NCBI GenBank assembly: GCA_023974075.1
Contig: JAMFTG010000586.1
Coordinates: forward strand, 57,657-121,656
Origin: Chaenocephalus aceratus
Lineage: Eukaryota; Chordata; Actinopteri; Perciformes; Channichthyidae
DNA length: 64,000 bases
Reading direction: 5' to 3'
Part shown: in pieces, positions 48,816-61,201 of the stretch
Layout: each line of letters begins with the position of its first letter
Numbering within the stretch: the first letter of the stretch is position 1
Position numbers and translations under genes: made by a program
Notes under the pieces: generated by a model
Seen by the model: the letters and a program-made list of their open reading frames with translations, nothing else
Told to the model about the DNA's origin: nothing
Databases searched by the model: none

Positions 48816-49342
48816 CAGGGGTGTCAAACTCAATGTCATCGCGGGCCACATCAGCATTATGGCTGCACTCAAAGGGCCGGTTGTAACTTTAAGACTATAT
48901 AAAAAAAGACATATATAAATATTGAATATATAAAATAATGTGTTATATTACATAGTTGCCTCTGCATTGGATTATTATCGGATAGGGTAATAACTTCATA
49001 ATTAACTACGTCTGAAAGCAGAAGTCGAGGGCAAATAATTGCAAGTCTCTTCAGTGAGAATGTCACAAAATGATTTAAAAAGAAAAGCCACATTCTGGAA
49101 AAACAAAACAAAAAAAGTCACATTTTGAAAACAAAATCTATTTATGAGAAAAAAAGGCATATTTTGCCAAAAGTCAAATTCTGAGAAATGTGAGATGCAT
49201 TGTGGGACATGTAGTTTATGGGCAACGTGCTTCTGTAAAGTAGCATGTAAACATATTATATTCTTTGCAAGCTCTTGTGGGGCCACAGAAAATGAAGTCG
49301 CGCTCCAGATTTGGCCCCCGGGCCTTGAGTTTGACACCCCTG
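48816..49342. mobile_element. hAT MITE family C, copy 3
   Basis: Ends CAGGGGTGTCAAACTCAA and TTGAGTTTGACACCCCTG; 527 bp. Flanks do not show a clean TSD. Nearly identical to copy 4, including the A-rich segment with ACATTCTGGAAAAACAAAAC and ATTTTGCCAAAAGTC. Confidence 0.9.
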
Positions 49343-50125
49343 ATATGATCCCACCATCTATTGTTCATTTACAAGGGATCCAGTCTGGCTGAACGTTGTA
49401 TCAAATTGGAAAATGTTTGCACTACTTTTTATTTTTTTATTTCATTATATATGTTGCATTGTTGGAGGAGCTCAGGTTGGAGGAATGTCGATGCCATGTC
49501 TGCCCTGTAGCTTTGTGACAATACAACCTTTGACATGTTGAAACACTGCAACAGATGATTGATTGAAAGCATCATTTAGCTCTCATTTGCATACAAATCA
49601 TGTACAGAGCAAGACATCATCTACTTCCTAGGACATTAGAAACATTGTTCGTAGACAGAGAGGGTGGGTATCATTTGAGAGGAAATCTACATTTTACATT
49701 ACATTTTACAACTCAAGGTCAGAGCGACTCTGAGAAGTATGAGTTTAACATCCTGTGGGGTGACTTTATGGAATGCTTTGGAGCAGGAGTTAAAACAGAG
49801 CGTAATTCAGTTTAAAAGGATGTACAGAAAGACTTTTTTGGAAAAATATGAGAATGAAGAAAAGGTGATTGAAGATGAGAAATGATTGTATATGTTTGTA
49901 TAAATGTAAATGTATGTAGGAATAACTTGCATAATGATTTAAAGGGCAATCATTGATCGAGTAAGGGGTGGGAATTAATAAGTATTTGCTTCCTCCTACT
50001 CCCTTATAGGATTTATTATTATTATTAATATGAAGACATCTTTAGTTTTTTTGTTGAATATACAAATATTACCATGAATGTGGATAAATACTGAATTATA
50101 ACAATACGGTATTCTGTTTTTCTTC
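49343..50125. other. Mostly unannotated; retrotransposon-like tail at 49840-50065
   Basis: TAAGGGGTGGGAATTAATAA and CTTCCTCCTACTCCC, then (ATT)n at 50011-50025, resemble a common fish LINE 3' end, plus strand. Upstream 49600-49815 (71 codons) may be RT debris but is not recognisable. Confidence 0.4.
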
Positions 50126-50191
50126 AAGAAGAAGAAGAAGAAGAAGAAGAAGAAGAAGAAGAAGAAGAAGAAGAAGAAGAAGAAGAAGAAA
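50126..50191. repeat. (GAA)n microsatellite
   Basis: About 22 GAA/AAG triplets. Confidence 0.98.
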
Positions 50192-50225
50192 GCCCCGTGG
50201 ATGTGTAACTTGTCGGTGAATATGC

Positions 50226-50590
50226 TTAAAGGTGGGGTAGGTACGTTTCAGAAACCGGCTCGAGATACACTTTTTGTTATATTCCATGGAATGCTCTTAA
50301 CATCCTGATAGCAATGAATATCTGAAGTGCTTTGACAAAAAATCCATAACAAAATGTCATCTGTAGAAGCCGTAATACTGTAAAAAGTACAACCAACCGA
50401 TTGGATGGCCTACCTGCCTGTCAGCCTTCCATCGGGCACACACTGATCTCGTGCCCTCATTGGTCATGTGAGCGTTCGTGTGTGTTGGGGGAGGGGCTCT
50501 GTGAGGAAGTAGCAGATTTTCTCCGGTTGTGTATTTTCAAATTCTAGCGATCTCGAGCCGGTTTCTCAAACTTACCTACCCCTCCTTTAA
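50226..50590. mobile_element. TTAA-flanked MITE family A, copy 2
   Basis: Ends TTAAAGGTGGGGTAGGTA and (inverted) TTAAAGGAGGGGTAGGTA, TTAA both sides, 365 bp. It shares the CCATGGAATGCTCTTAACAT and TCATTGGTCATGTG blocks with the other copies. Confidence 0.85.
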
Positions 50591-51228
50591 CCAGACAGAG
50601 ACATTAATTGGAGACTAGAGACATTTTCATTTGAACAAGATGTACTCCACTGTGACAGGATGTGTTCTGAGCAGTGAGAACAAGCAAGATGTCAAGGAGC
50701 TGTCTGCTTAGTGAAGTATTAACTTACAGATTGTTTTTAGGTAAGAGGAGAAGATTTGTTTTATTCTAATTTACCGTTTTTATTTATTTTAATTACAAAG
50801 GTGGTAAGCATATCAGTGTATTAGAAATAGGTCATTAGTCCAATTTCAGCCCATTATATACATTTTTAAAACCTCTTCTGAGGTGTCAAGTCTGCCAAAC
50901 CCTACATGTATTTGATATATCATCGCATGTCACCACAGTCATCTTGCTTTTATAACAGAATGTGGAGTTTGAATGATGTGGCCGTTAACCAATCAGGTAG
51001 CGTTTAACTAAAACACTTTATTGAGTGTCTTCTTTTGAGATGATTTATTGGAAGTGTTGATTCAGCATTTTTTTATTCCACCTAAACTACCTTTCAGTCA
51101 GACAACGCACGTGTTTCTTTAACATGTGTATTAGAAGCAGCATATCGGCGTCTAGGCTCTGGCCTCATCACTCCACAGATACACATAGCCCGATGAGTGA
51201 TGATCAAATAACTACCCCCGAGCCTACA
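50591..51228. other. Unannotated sequence
   Basis: AT-rich, nothing recognised. Confidence 0.45.
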
Positions 51229-51805
51229 GGTGGAAGCTGGGGTGGAAGCTGGGGTGGAAGCTGGGGTGGAAGCCGCGGTGGAAGCTGGGGCGGAAGCTGG
51301 GGTGGAAGCCGGGGTGGTGGTGGGGTGGAAGCCGCGGTGGAAGCTGGGGCGGAAGCTGGGGCGGAAGCTGGGGCGGAAGCTGGGGTGGAAGCCGGGGTGG
51401 TGGTGGTGGGGCGGAAGCTGGGGTGGAAGCCGGGGTGGTGGTGGTGGTGGGGCGGAAGCTGGGGTGGAAGCCGGGGTGGTGGTGGTGGGGCGGAAGCTGG
51501 GGTGGAAGCTGGGGTGGTGGTGGGGTGGAAGCTGGGGTGGAAGCTGGGGTGGAGCTGGGGTGGAAGCTGGGGGCGGAAGCTCGGGTGGAAGCTGGAAGCT
51601 GGGGTGGAAGCCGCGGTGGAAGCCGGGGTGGTGGTGGTGGGGCGGAAGCTGGGGTGGAAGCTGGGGTGGTGGTGGGGTGGAAGCGGGGGTGGAAGCTGGG
51701 GTGGTGGTGGGGTGGAAGCCGGGGTGGAAGCCGCGGTGGAAGCTGGGGTGGAAGCTGGGGTGGTGGTGGGGTGGAAGCTGGGGTGGAAGCTGGGGTGGTG
51801 GTGGA
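51229..51805. repeat. G-rich 12-bp minisatellite
   Basis: About 577 bp of GGTGGAAGCTGG/GGCGGAAGCTGG units interspersed with GGTGGTGGTGGGG blocks. Unit lengths are mostly multiples of three, so long frames stay open on both strands (up to 267 codons, Gly/Trp/Ser-rich plus; Pro/His/Ser/Thr-rich minus). The plus strand has abundant GGGG/GGTGG runs able to form quadruplexes. No splice or promoter evidence for a gene. Confidence 0.95.
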
Positions 51806-52767
51806 ACAGCGAGCAGCAGCGACGTAGAGGTTGCTGCGGCAATAGCAGCAGCAAGCAAAGCATGGAGAGAGATCTGGCAGGTTCAATAGAGCGGCATATT
51901 AAGGAGACTCTGATTGGTTGGTTGTAGAGCGGCAGGGGGCGTTATGTATGAATGCAGCATAAGTGCTCGAGTTGACTGCCTGAACTGGCTCGCAGGCTTC
52001 GCCCCCCGTATACTGTCGTACAATCCAGCAGACAAACAAAGCAAGTCGGAATACTGTAGAGTTAGTGATGGGCTCAAACTAGCAGAAAACTGGTCCAGGT
52101 TCTCATAAATACTTTTTTGAAATATAATATATTCAAATGACAAGCTGTTCAAAAATGTCAGCTGCTACTGTAGTATTGATGTACAGCCCTGTCGCCCCCT
52201 ATTATGTTCCCTTTGTGTTATGGAGCAGAGCCTAACCTAAACGAGTCCATTCTTCACTGTCTGCTAGTCGTCGTCATAATACAGTTGCTTTTAATAACCT
52301 TTTCCTCTGCGAGGCGTTTTTTATTGTTATGTTTAAAGAAAAGACTCAAACCAACAAACTGTAAGGACATGATTGTGCAGGAAGATGTTTTTTCATCTCA
52401 GAAGAAAACCCATCACGATAGAAAGACGTAATTTGAAACATAACATAACTATACATGTACATTACAGCATGTAATAGTAGGAAGGCTTGTATTACCCACA
52501 TCTAAATAACATATGAGACAGAAAACAGACATATCATCGTCAGCTGGAACTCTTTATCGGTCCATATCATTCAGGAAAAGTACATTTCAAAAGGTTGCTA
52601 ACAAATTATCTCAGTATTATAAAGTACAATTGAACTGTGCCTGTGTGTATGTATGTATATGTATGTATTATGTACAATTATTTGTATTTTTTGTTTGGCC
52701 TTATGATGGCTATGGATGACCATTTTAGTTGTCTCTGCATATAGCATTGTAAATTGCATGAAAATAT
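51806..52767. other. Unannotated sequence
   Basis: No recognised exon. Frames 51883-52152 (minus), 52204-52431 and 52513-52719 (plus) lack domains. Confidence 0.45.
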
Positions 52768-53072
52768 TACCGTACTTTTCGGACTATAAGCCGCGACTTT
52801 TTCCCCCATTTTCTTTGTACAGCTAACGGCCACTAGGGAACCTCCTAAATCTATGGATTTTACAGGTACAAGTAACCACCTTTAACACTATGGGCTCTAT
52901 GACCGGTCCGCGCCCGCCACATTTAAGCGGCGGGCTCCAGCAGGAAAAGCTGGAGGCCGGAAAAGAGTGAGACAGGTAGCGCGTAAAAGTAAAAGTGGAA
53001 CCGAGAGACAGAACGAGAGCAAGACAGACGGACAATTTAGCTGCTGCAGCTTATAGTCCGAAAAGTACGGTA
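52768..53072. mobile_element. TA-flanked MITE family B, copy 2
   Basis: Ends TACCGTACTTTTCGGAC and GTCCGAAAAGTACGGTA between TA dinucleotides. Inverted relative to copy 1 (12689-13008). The 70-codon frame lies at 52823-53035 on the minus strand, with about 80% residue identity to the copy 1 frame by eye. Confidence 0.85.
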
Positions 53073-53093
53073 ACTGTTTTGTTTTGATAAAGT

Positions 53094-53227
<134 letters not shown>

Positions 53228-54324
53228 GGACCCCAGAAGAATAGCCAATGCTCATGCTAGTGCTAATGAGGATCCTATGAAGGAATACTCAGAACAAGGT
53301 GTGCTGTATTAGTGGTGCTTCATCCGTCTGATATCAGGAGTGATGTGCTGCACATCGGTGTCACGGGAGATAACGAGACCATGTGAGATATGATTACCTT
53401 CCAGCACCGACAGTTTCTGGCGGCAATAATTACTCCCACTGGCGGCCTGCTTATTGACGACGCCTGCCCGAAGTATCACTCTGGGACTAATGGTTTCCCC
53501 CCTTCTCAAGGCAAACAATGGAATGAACACCGCTTCAATCAGCTGCGAGTGATGGATTTAATGTCAAAATCATTTCCCTCCACTGTACGGGCGAGGAGGA
53601 GCGACACATGCAGAATGAGACGCGTCTCCGAGGGGATGTGTTTGTGCGAGAGCTGTAAACAAGAGCGTTGCTTTTTACTCGCTGTGATTTCATTGCGTTT
53701 GATGATAAGTGAATGTGGCCAACCACTTGCTGTCAACTTGAAGCAAATGAAATGCATTGCGATGTGCAGGCGAGGCTCTCTCATCAGGAGAGATGTCTTT
53801 GGGGTCGGGCGTGAAACACGAGGTCTATCGATCTCAAGAAAGGGAATAAAAAGGAGGCAGAAGCAAGTAGAGGGACTCCGACTAGCCTCGGGGGGATCAC
53901 GAGTTCAACATGCGGGGACACATGGACGGAGGAATGAGAAAGAACAACCCGAAATCAAATTGAATATGGATTGTTTTGAACTGGATTTATAGCTGTGGGA
54001 TGTCCTAGACTTTGAAGTCATAAATTGACGCCGTCGAAATGGGGTGCCGATTGGGGATTGCCGCTATTGGTTTACGGCACGAGGCACAGACGGACAATAC
54101 AAATCATTGTTGTCCCTCAGCAGCGCTCGCTAATAGAATATTCACAGCCAGAAGTTAAAGGCCGTGACAAACTGTCTCCGTGGACCCTTTGGTTCATTCA
54201 AATACTATACCTGCACTCACACAAGCATCATTTGGGGACTCAGGGTTACTGCAGCCACTACTATGTAATGCTGTTTTACTAATATATATCCAGACTGTAA
54301 GTGTAAATATGCACATTGGCATTT
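53228..54324. other. Unannotated; longest non-repetitive ORF at 53390-53992
   Basis: 53390-53992 (plus) is open for 200 codons. I see no known domain, signal peptide or membrane segment. It has scattered cysteines (CESCKQERC near residues 86-94) and a basic C-terminal half. No splice context or promoter was identified, so it is not called as a gene. The region is repeat-free and could be noncoding conserved sequence. Confidence 0.3.
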
Positions 54325-54613
54325 AATAGTGGAATGAGCTCCCATTGACATCAGGACGGCAGAAAGCTCACACACCTTCCGGCGCAGACTGAAAACTCAT
54401 CTCTTTCGACTCCACTTCGAGCGATAGAACTATTAACAAAGCACTTATATACTAATAAAGGGCTGGCTTCTCTAAGAGTAGCACTTGAAATGTTTTTGCT
54501 CTATGAAACCTGATGGACTTATGATTCTGTTTTCTTCAAGGTTGTGTCTTCTTGGTTGAATGTACTTATTGTACGTCGCTTTGGATAAAGCGTCAGCTAA
54601 ATGTAATGTAATC
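54325..54613 (+). mobile_element. Non-LTR retrotransposon 3' end
   Basis: Starts with RT C-terminal debris (WNELPLTSGRQKAHT, then a stop, then KLISFDSTS) and ends GTACGTCGCTTTGGATAAAG, CGTCAGCTAAATGTAATG, a hallmark fish LINE tail. The same tail lies inverted at 55815-55965. Confidence 0.8.
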
Positions 54614-54765
54614 TCGTTGGACTGTCATCGCTACCACCTCTGCTTTTACCACTCTTAATTATTTATTGTTTCTATTTTTTAATACAGTGAGAGTTGCCAA
54701 AAACATTTCGTTGTACTTTGTATGATGACAATAAATATATATTCCATTATATTATATTCTTACAG
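54614..54765 (+). mobile_element. Second non-LTR 3' tail
   Basis: AAACATTTCGTTGTACTTTG and TATGATGACAATAAATATAT followed by an AT-rich end (54695-54765). It directly follows another LINE tail. Confidence 0.6.
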
Positions 54766-54856
54766 CCAGGGGGGGGGGGGCAGCAGGTGGAGCATCATGT
54801 GTCTGTATTGGTCATTTTTTGGGGGGAAATTAAGCAAAAACACTGTTACAGTAGAT

Positions 54857-55388
54857 CAGGGGGTGTCAAACTCAATGTCATCGCGGGCCACATCAGCATT
54901 ATGGCTGCACTCAAAGGGCCGGTTGTAACTTTAAGACTATATAAAAAAAGACATATATAAATATTGAATATATAAAATAATGTGTTATATTACATAGTTG
55001 CCTCTGCATTGGATTATTATCGGATAGGGTAATAACTTCATAATTAACTACGTCTGAAAGCAGAAGTCGAGGGCAAATAATTGCAAGTCTCTTCAGTGAG
55101 AATGTCACAAAATTATTTAAAAAGAAAAGCCACATTCTGGAAAAACAAAACAAAAAATGTAACATTTTGAAAACAAAATCTATTTATGAGAAAAAAAGGC
55201 ATATTTTGCCAAAAGTCAAATTCTGAGAAAGTAAATGTGAGATGCATTGTGGGACATGTAGTTTATGGGCAACGTGCTTCTGTAAAGTAGCATGTAAACA
55301 TATTATATTCTTTGCAAGCTCTTGTGGGGCCACAGAAAATGAAGTCGCGGGCCAGATTTGGCCCCCGGGCCTTGAGTTTGACACCCTG
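54857..55388. mobile_element. hAT MITE family C, copy 4
   Basis: Ends CAGGGGGTGTCAAACTCAA and TTGAGTTTGACACCCTG. AGTAGAT occurs at both flanks (54850-54856 and 55389-55395). 532 bp. Almost base-for-base identical to copy 3 apart from scattered substitutions and a 4-bp AGTA difference near 55229. Confidence 0.92.
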
Positions 55389-55814
55389 AGTAGATGATCT
55401 TTTTAAAGTGTGGGTAATAACATACCGTGTCTAGTGCAGAATTGTTTGTTAAATGTATTTGAACAGAACATATAAAAGAGAGTCAAAGCAAGTGTCCAAT
55501 AGGGATGGGAGTTTGAAAGCAAATTTATATTCGAATATTCGACCCCTAAAAAACGGTTAACCGAATAACCAATACTGACATATCCTATACATTAAGTTTC
55601 ACATTGTTTGTTAAATGTTAAAATAAAAGTTTTAATAATAAATATATTTTCGTTAGAGTGTAAAAAAAAATACAATAAAAAATATTCTTAACTCATATTC
55701 GAATACCTGAATCATGTTGAGTATTCAATTAATCATTCAGTCGGCATTGACAAATCAGTCGCAAGAAAAAGCAGGTTAGTATTTAGGATGGTGCCCCGTT
55801 TGGATCTTGTTTTT
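55389..55814. other. Unannotated AT-rich sequence
   Basis: TTCGAATA/TATTCGA words recur (55528-55560, 55686-55725); nothing recognised. Confidence 0.4.
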
Positions 55815-55965
55815 TTACATTACATTGCATTTAGCTGACGCTTTTATCCAAAGCGACTTACAATAAGTGCGTTCGACCAGGAAGACACAACCTTGAAGAA
55901 AACAGAATCATAAGTACATCAGGTTTCATAGAGCCAAACATTTCAAGTGCTCCTCAACTGGCTTT
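55815..55965 (-). mobile_element. Non-LTR 3' tail, same family as 54325-54613
   Basis: Inverted TACATTACATTGCATTTAGC, TGACGCTTTTATCCAAAGCG and AAGACACAACCTTGAAGAAA match the plus-strand copy about 1.3 kb upstream. Confidence 0.8.
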
Positions 55966-55990
55966 ATATATATGTTTTTATGTTACAACC

Positions 55991-56937
55991 TTAAAGGTCA
56001 CATGTCGTGCTTTTCCGGTTATCGCCCGTCCCCTTGTTGTTATGAAGGTTTTTCTGCATGTAAGCGGTCTGCAGAGTCAAAACCCTCAAAGTGCACCCTG
56101 TAGCGAGTAAAACTCTAACACACTCTAACTACCTCCCCAAAACGCCTCGTTGGAGACACGTCACTGTCCATTTGATTTCTTCCGGGGACATCATGATGTC
56201 ATGTCGTCCCCGGAACGAAATGGACCAATCCGTGGAGCCGTTACGTTAAGCCCCCGCTGATTGGTCCAAATTGACCAATCCACGGACTTCCTCACACACT
56301 CAGTGCAGCTCTGCTGATGTCTCCTCCCTGGCTGCAGGCTGATAACAGACAGTTGGGATCGTGGTGAAATCCTCTCTGCAGACCCATTCTCTCTGCAGAC
56401 CCATCCTCTCTGCAGACCCATTCTCTCTGCAGACCCATCCTCTCTGCAGACCCATCCTCTCTGCAGACCCATTCTCTCTGCAGACCCATCCTCTCTGCAG
56501 ACCCATTCTCTCTGCAGACCCATCCTCTCTGCAGACCCATTCTCTCAGCGTCTATCAACCTTTTTCTTTCTCAATATCAAGCCACACTTATTGTTTTTAC
56601 TTCGGCTGTGACTTTGTGTGTGCTCAGGGTGAGTTTGGCTGTGTTTCGCTGTGTATCGCTAAACAAGGACACCACACCTCCACGGAGCTCAGCGCGATTC
56701 ACAACGTCCCGACTGGTCCCGACCAATCGGAGCACACTGGGCTCACAGGGAGGGGGGGGGCAAGAGCTGCAACGAGCCGTTTAGTGGAGAGAGTGAATAC
56801 ACAGACTTTACAGAGACGCTGAGAAACCAATGTGAGTTTGGAACATTGCACAAGTATAAATCTATTCTAGTCGACCTCAACAATGGAATTATGATCAGTG
56901 GAAATGGCCGTGACACGGGACCTTTAAAGGTTGGGGT
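55991..56937. mobile_element. Kolobok-like TTAA-flanked transposon with minisatellite
   Basis: Ends TTAAAGGTCACATGTCGTG and (inverted) TTAAAGGTCCCGTGTCACG, TTAA at 55991-55994 and 56934-56937. About 947 bp, no transposase. TTAAAGGTCC-type ends and TTAA duplication resemble Kolobok nonautonomous elements of fish. The interior contains CATCATGATGTCATG, several CCAAT/ATTGG motifs and the 18-bp array. Confidence 0.75.
56370..56546. repeat. 18-bp minisatellite inside the Kolobok-like element
   Basis: About 10 copies of CTCTCTGCAGACCCATTC, alternating CATT/CATC. Each contains a PstI-like CTGCAG palindrome. The frames through it are repeat translations. Confidence 0.97.
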
Positions 56938-57300
56938 AGGTAATTCACTTCAGAAACACTTGTTGTTATATTCCATGGAATGCTCTTAACATCCCGAAAG
57001 CAATGAATATATTCAATGCTATGACAATACATTAAAAAAAAATGTCATTTGGAAGCCGTGGCGCTGTGAAAACTCGACCAATCATCTGAGCCGGCTAAAG
57101 TAACTGGATGGCCTACCTGCCTGTCAGCCTTCCATCGGGGCACACACTTACCTCGTGCCCTCATTGGTCATGTGCGCGTTCGTGTGTGTTGGAGGCGGGC
57201 TCTGTGAGGAAGTCTGAAGGAAGGGGCAGATTTGTTTCGGCTGCGTACTTTCAAAATCTAGCGCACTCGAGCTGGTTTCTCCATTCTACCTTACCTTTAA
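56934..57300. mobile_element. TTAA-flanked MITE family A, copy 3
   Basis: Ends TTAAAGGTTGGGGTAGGTA and (inverted) TTAAAGGTAAGGTAGAATG, 367 bp, TTAA both sides. Its left TTAA is the same four bases as the right TTAA of the Kolobok-like element. Confidence 0.83.
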
Positions 57301-58255
57301 CGTGTGGTATTTTATCTATAAGTATAATGTTTTACCCTGGCTATTACATTGTAGTGGTCGTCCTTATAAACATGATTTTGTTAAATAAAAACATGGTGAT
57401 GTTTAGTAATGATTACATGTCTCTTATTTAGCATAGAATATGATCCTATCCGTGACATATATGGATCTTAAACAAATATCCGCTATAATCAGGTTACCTG
57501 TAGATCAGCTGTTTTATTTCCACATGAGCTCCAGTGTGGCAGCTTTTCACGGCTCCCCCTGGTGGATCCATGATCCATTGCAGCTGGTTTAATTATAATT
57601 AAATGTATTTATCAGGGGGCGTTTTCAAGTCCTGCGGGGGGTTTTCCTTATCAGCAGGGGCCCACCCCGTGCCGATCACGGACCCCGCACGGGTAGGCGT
57701 CTGAAAACGAAGCGCTACACGTAGATGTACACATGTGTCAATAGTTATCAAAATACTCTGTTTAGCTTTTCAAAAGAAGGTACAAACATCAAGGAGCTGC
57801 ATATCTTTCCCGACACACGCACATAAAGTGTCAGCATTATTAATGTTCGATGATAAAAGTAACTCCAAGACGAGGCTTCCTTACTTTCTGGGTGAAATGT
57901 CAAACTATTAGAAAGTTAATTTTCAGTGATTATTGAAATGCTATCCTTGAGGAACAAATGAAGCAAACAGAGAAGTGAAAGCCAGCCGAATAAACACAAA
58001 CCGTGAACACGAGATTATGGAAAAGGAACATTTTTATTGTAACGTCATATCTGTTCATAATAATACTATGATCTCTATATATTTGTATTTATATTTTTAC
58101 ATGGAACACAAGCTACTTAGACTAGGAATACATAATACAGTCAGCAACATATAAAAATATCAGAGTAGTATCACACGGATGAAGTAGTACATTATGTTTA
58201 CATTCAGATCAGAAACATGGAAGGACGTGAAGAGCAGACAATGATAGCTTCTTCT
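57301..58255 (-). other. Unannotated; possible minus-strand transcript 3' end near 58020
   Basis: 58033-58038 reads AATAAA on the minus strand, followed about 25-40 bases downstream by a GT-rich stretch (TCGTGTTCACGGTTTGTG). That arrangement suits a polyadenylation site. No coding exon is visible, so this is a weak call. Confidence 0.3.
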
Positions 58256-58847
58256 CCACACACACACACACACACACATTACACACCCTCCTCCTCTCAC
58301 ACACACACACACAACACACACACCTCCTCTCACATACACACACACATTACACACCCTCCTCCTCTCACACACACACACATTACACACACACCTCCTCTCA
58401 CACCTACACACACACACTTTACAACACCCTCCTCTCACACACACACACACACCACATTACACACCCCTCCTCTCCACACACACACACATTACACACCCTC
58501 CTCCTCTCACACACACATTACACACCCTCCTCCTCTCACACACACATTACACACCCTTCCTCCTCTCACACACACATTACACACCCTCCTCCTCTCACAC
58601 ACACACACATTACAACACCCTCCTCCTCTCACACACACACCCTCTCACATACACACACACCTTTACACACCCCCCTCCTCTCACACACACACACACATTA
58701 CACCACACCGCCTCTCACATACACACACACACACACTTTACACACCCTCCTCCTCTCACACATTACACACACACCTCCTCTTACACACACATACACACAC
58801 TTTCACAACCCCTCCTCTCACACACACACATTACACACCCTCCTCCT

Positions 58848-58908
<61 letters not shown>

Positions 58909-61170
58909 ACACACATTACACACCCCTCCTCCGCTCACACACCACACACACACACACACATTACACACACACACACTTTACACACCTCCTCCTCCTCTCA
59001 CACACACACACACACACCATTACACCACACACCTCCTCTCACATACACACACACACATTACACACCCCTCCTCTCACACACACATTACACACCCTCCCCT
59101 CTCACACACACTTTACACACCCCCCTCCTCTCACACACACTTTACAACCCCCCTCCCTCTCACACACAATGTACACACACCTCCCCTCCACACACACACA
59201 TTACAACACACCCTCCTCCTCTCACACACACACACACACACAACACACACACACACACCACACACAAACAACACACACACACACACCATTACACACACCC
59301 TCCTCCTCTCACACACACACACACACACACATTACACACACACACACTTTACAACACCCTCCTCCTCTCACACACACACACACACAACACAATTACACAC
59401 ACACCTCCTCTCACATACACACACACACATTACACACCCTCCTCCTCTCACAACACTTTACAACACCCCTTACACCCCCCTCTCCTCTCACACACACTTT
59501 AACACAACACCCCCCTCCTCTCACACACACTTTACACCCCCCTCCCTCTCACACACACATTACACACCCCCCCTCTCACACACTTTACACACCCCCTCCT
59601 CTCACACACACTTTACACACCCCCCTCCTCTCACACACACTTTAAACACACCCCCCCTCTCCTCTCACACACACTTTACACACCCCCCCCGCTCACACAC
59701 TTTACAACCCCCCTCTCCTCTCACACAAACACACATTACAACAAACCCCCCTCTCTCACACACACTTTAAAACAACACCCCCCTCCTCTCACACACACAC
59801 TTTACACCCCCCTCCCTCTCACACACACATTACAAACACACCCCTCCCTCACACACACTTACACACCCTCCTCCTCTCACACACACTTTACAACACCCCC
59901 TCCTCTCACACACACATGACACACCCCCCTCCTCTCACACACACTTTACACCCCCCTCTCCTCGCTCACACACACACTTTACAACACACCCCCCTCCTCT
60001 CACACACACTTTACACACCCCTCTCCTCTCACACACACTTTACAACACCCCCTCCTCTCACACACACACACATTTACAATTACACCCCCTTACACACCCC
60101 ACACACCACAACATACACCCCCCCCTCCTCGCACACACACTTTACCACCCCCCTCCTCTCACACCACACTTTCACACCCCCCTCCTCTCACCACACTTTA
60201 ACAACACCCACCTCTCACACACACATTAAAACACCCCCCCCCTCCTCTCACACACACACACACACACACCACGCACAACACACACACACACACACACATT
60301 ACACACCCTCCTCCTCACCACACACTTACACACCCCCCGCTCTCACACACACTTTACACACCCCCCTCCTCTCACACACACTTACAACACACCCACTCCT
60401 CTCACACACCATTACACACCCACCTCCTCTCACACACACATTACACACCCACACCCCCCCCTCCTCTCACACACACACACACACACACACGCACACCACA
60501 CACACACACACACACACACACACATTAACACCCTCTCCCTCTCACACACACTTACACACACCCCCTCCTCTCACACACACTTTACACACCCCCTCCTCTC
60601 ACACACACTTTACACACACCCTCCTCACACACACACTTTACACACACCCCCCCTCTCACACACACTTTAACCACACCCCCTCCTCTCACACACACTTACA
60701 CACCCACCTCCTCTCACACACACATTACAACAACACATACCCCCCCTCCTCTCACACACACACACACACACACTTACACACACCCTCCTCCTCACACACA
60801 CACTTACACACCCCTCCTCTCACACACACTTTACACACCCCCCTCCTCTCACACACCTTTACACACCCCCCTCCTCTCACACACACATTACACACACCCC
60901 ACCTCCGCTCACACACACATACACACCCACCTCCTCTCACACACACTTTACACACCCACCTCCTCTCACACACACTTTACACACCCCCTCCTCTCACACA
61001 CTTTACACACCCCCCCTCCTCACACACACACTTTACACACCCCCCCTCTCACACACACTTTACACCCCCCTCCTCTCACACACACTTTACACACCCCCAC
61101 CTCCTCTCACACACACATTACAACCCCCCCCTCCTCTCACACACACACACACACACACCCACACACACAC

Positions 61171-61201
<31 letters not shown>

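Noticed and set aside
51094..51927. Gly/Trp-rich (plus) and Pro/His-rich (minus) frames of 130-267 codons
   Set aside because: Several frames are open at once on both strands because the repeat unit is a multiple of three; this is a minisatellite signature and not coding selection.
56191..56822. Repetitive frames of 68-153 codons, such as one with GLQREWVCRED units
   Set aside because: Translation of an 18-bp minisatellite; the unit is a multiple of three so frames stay open by default.
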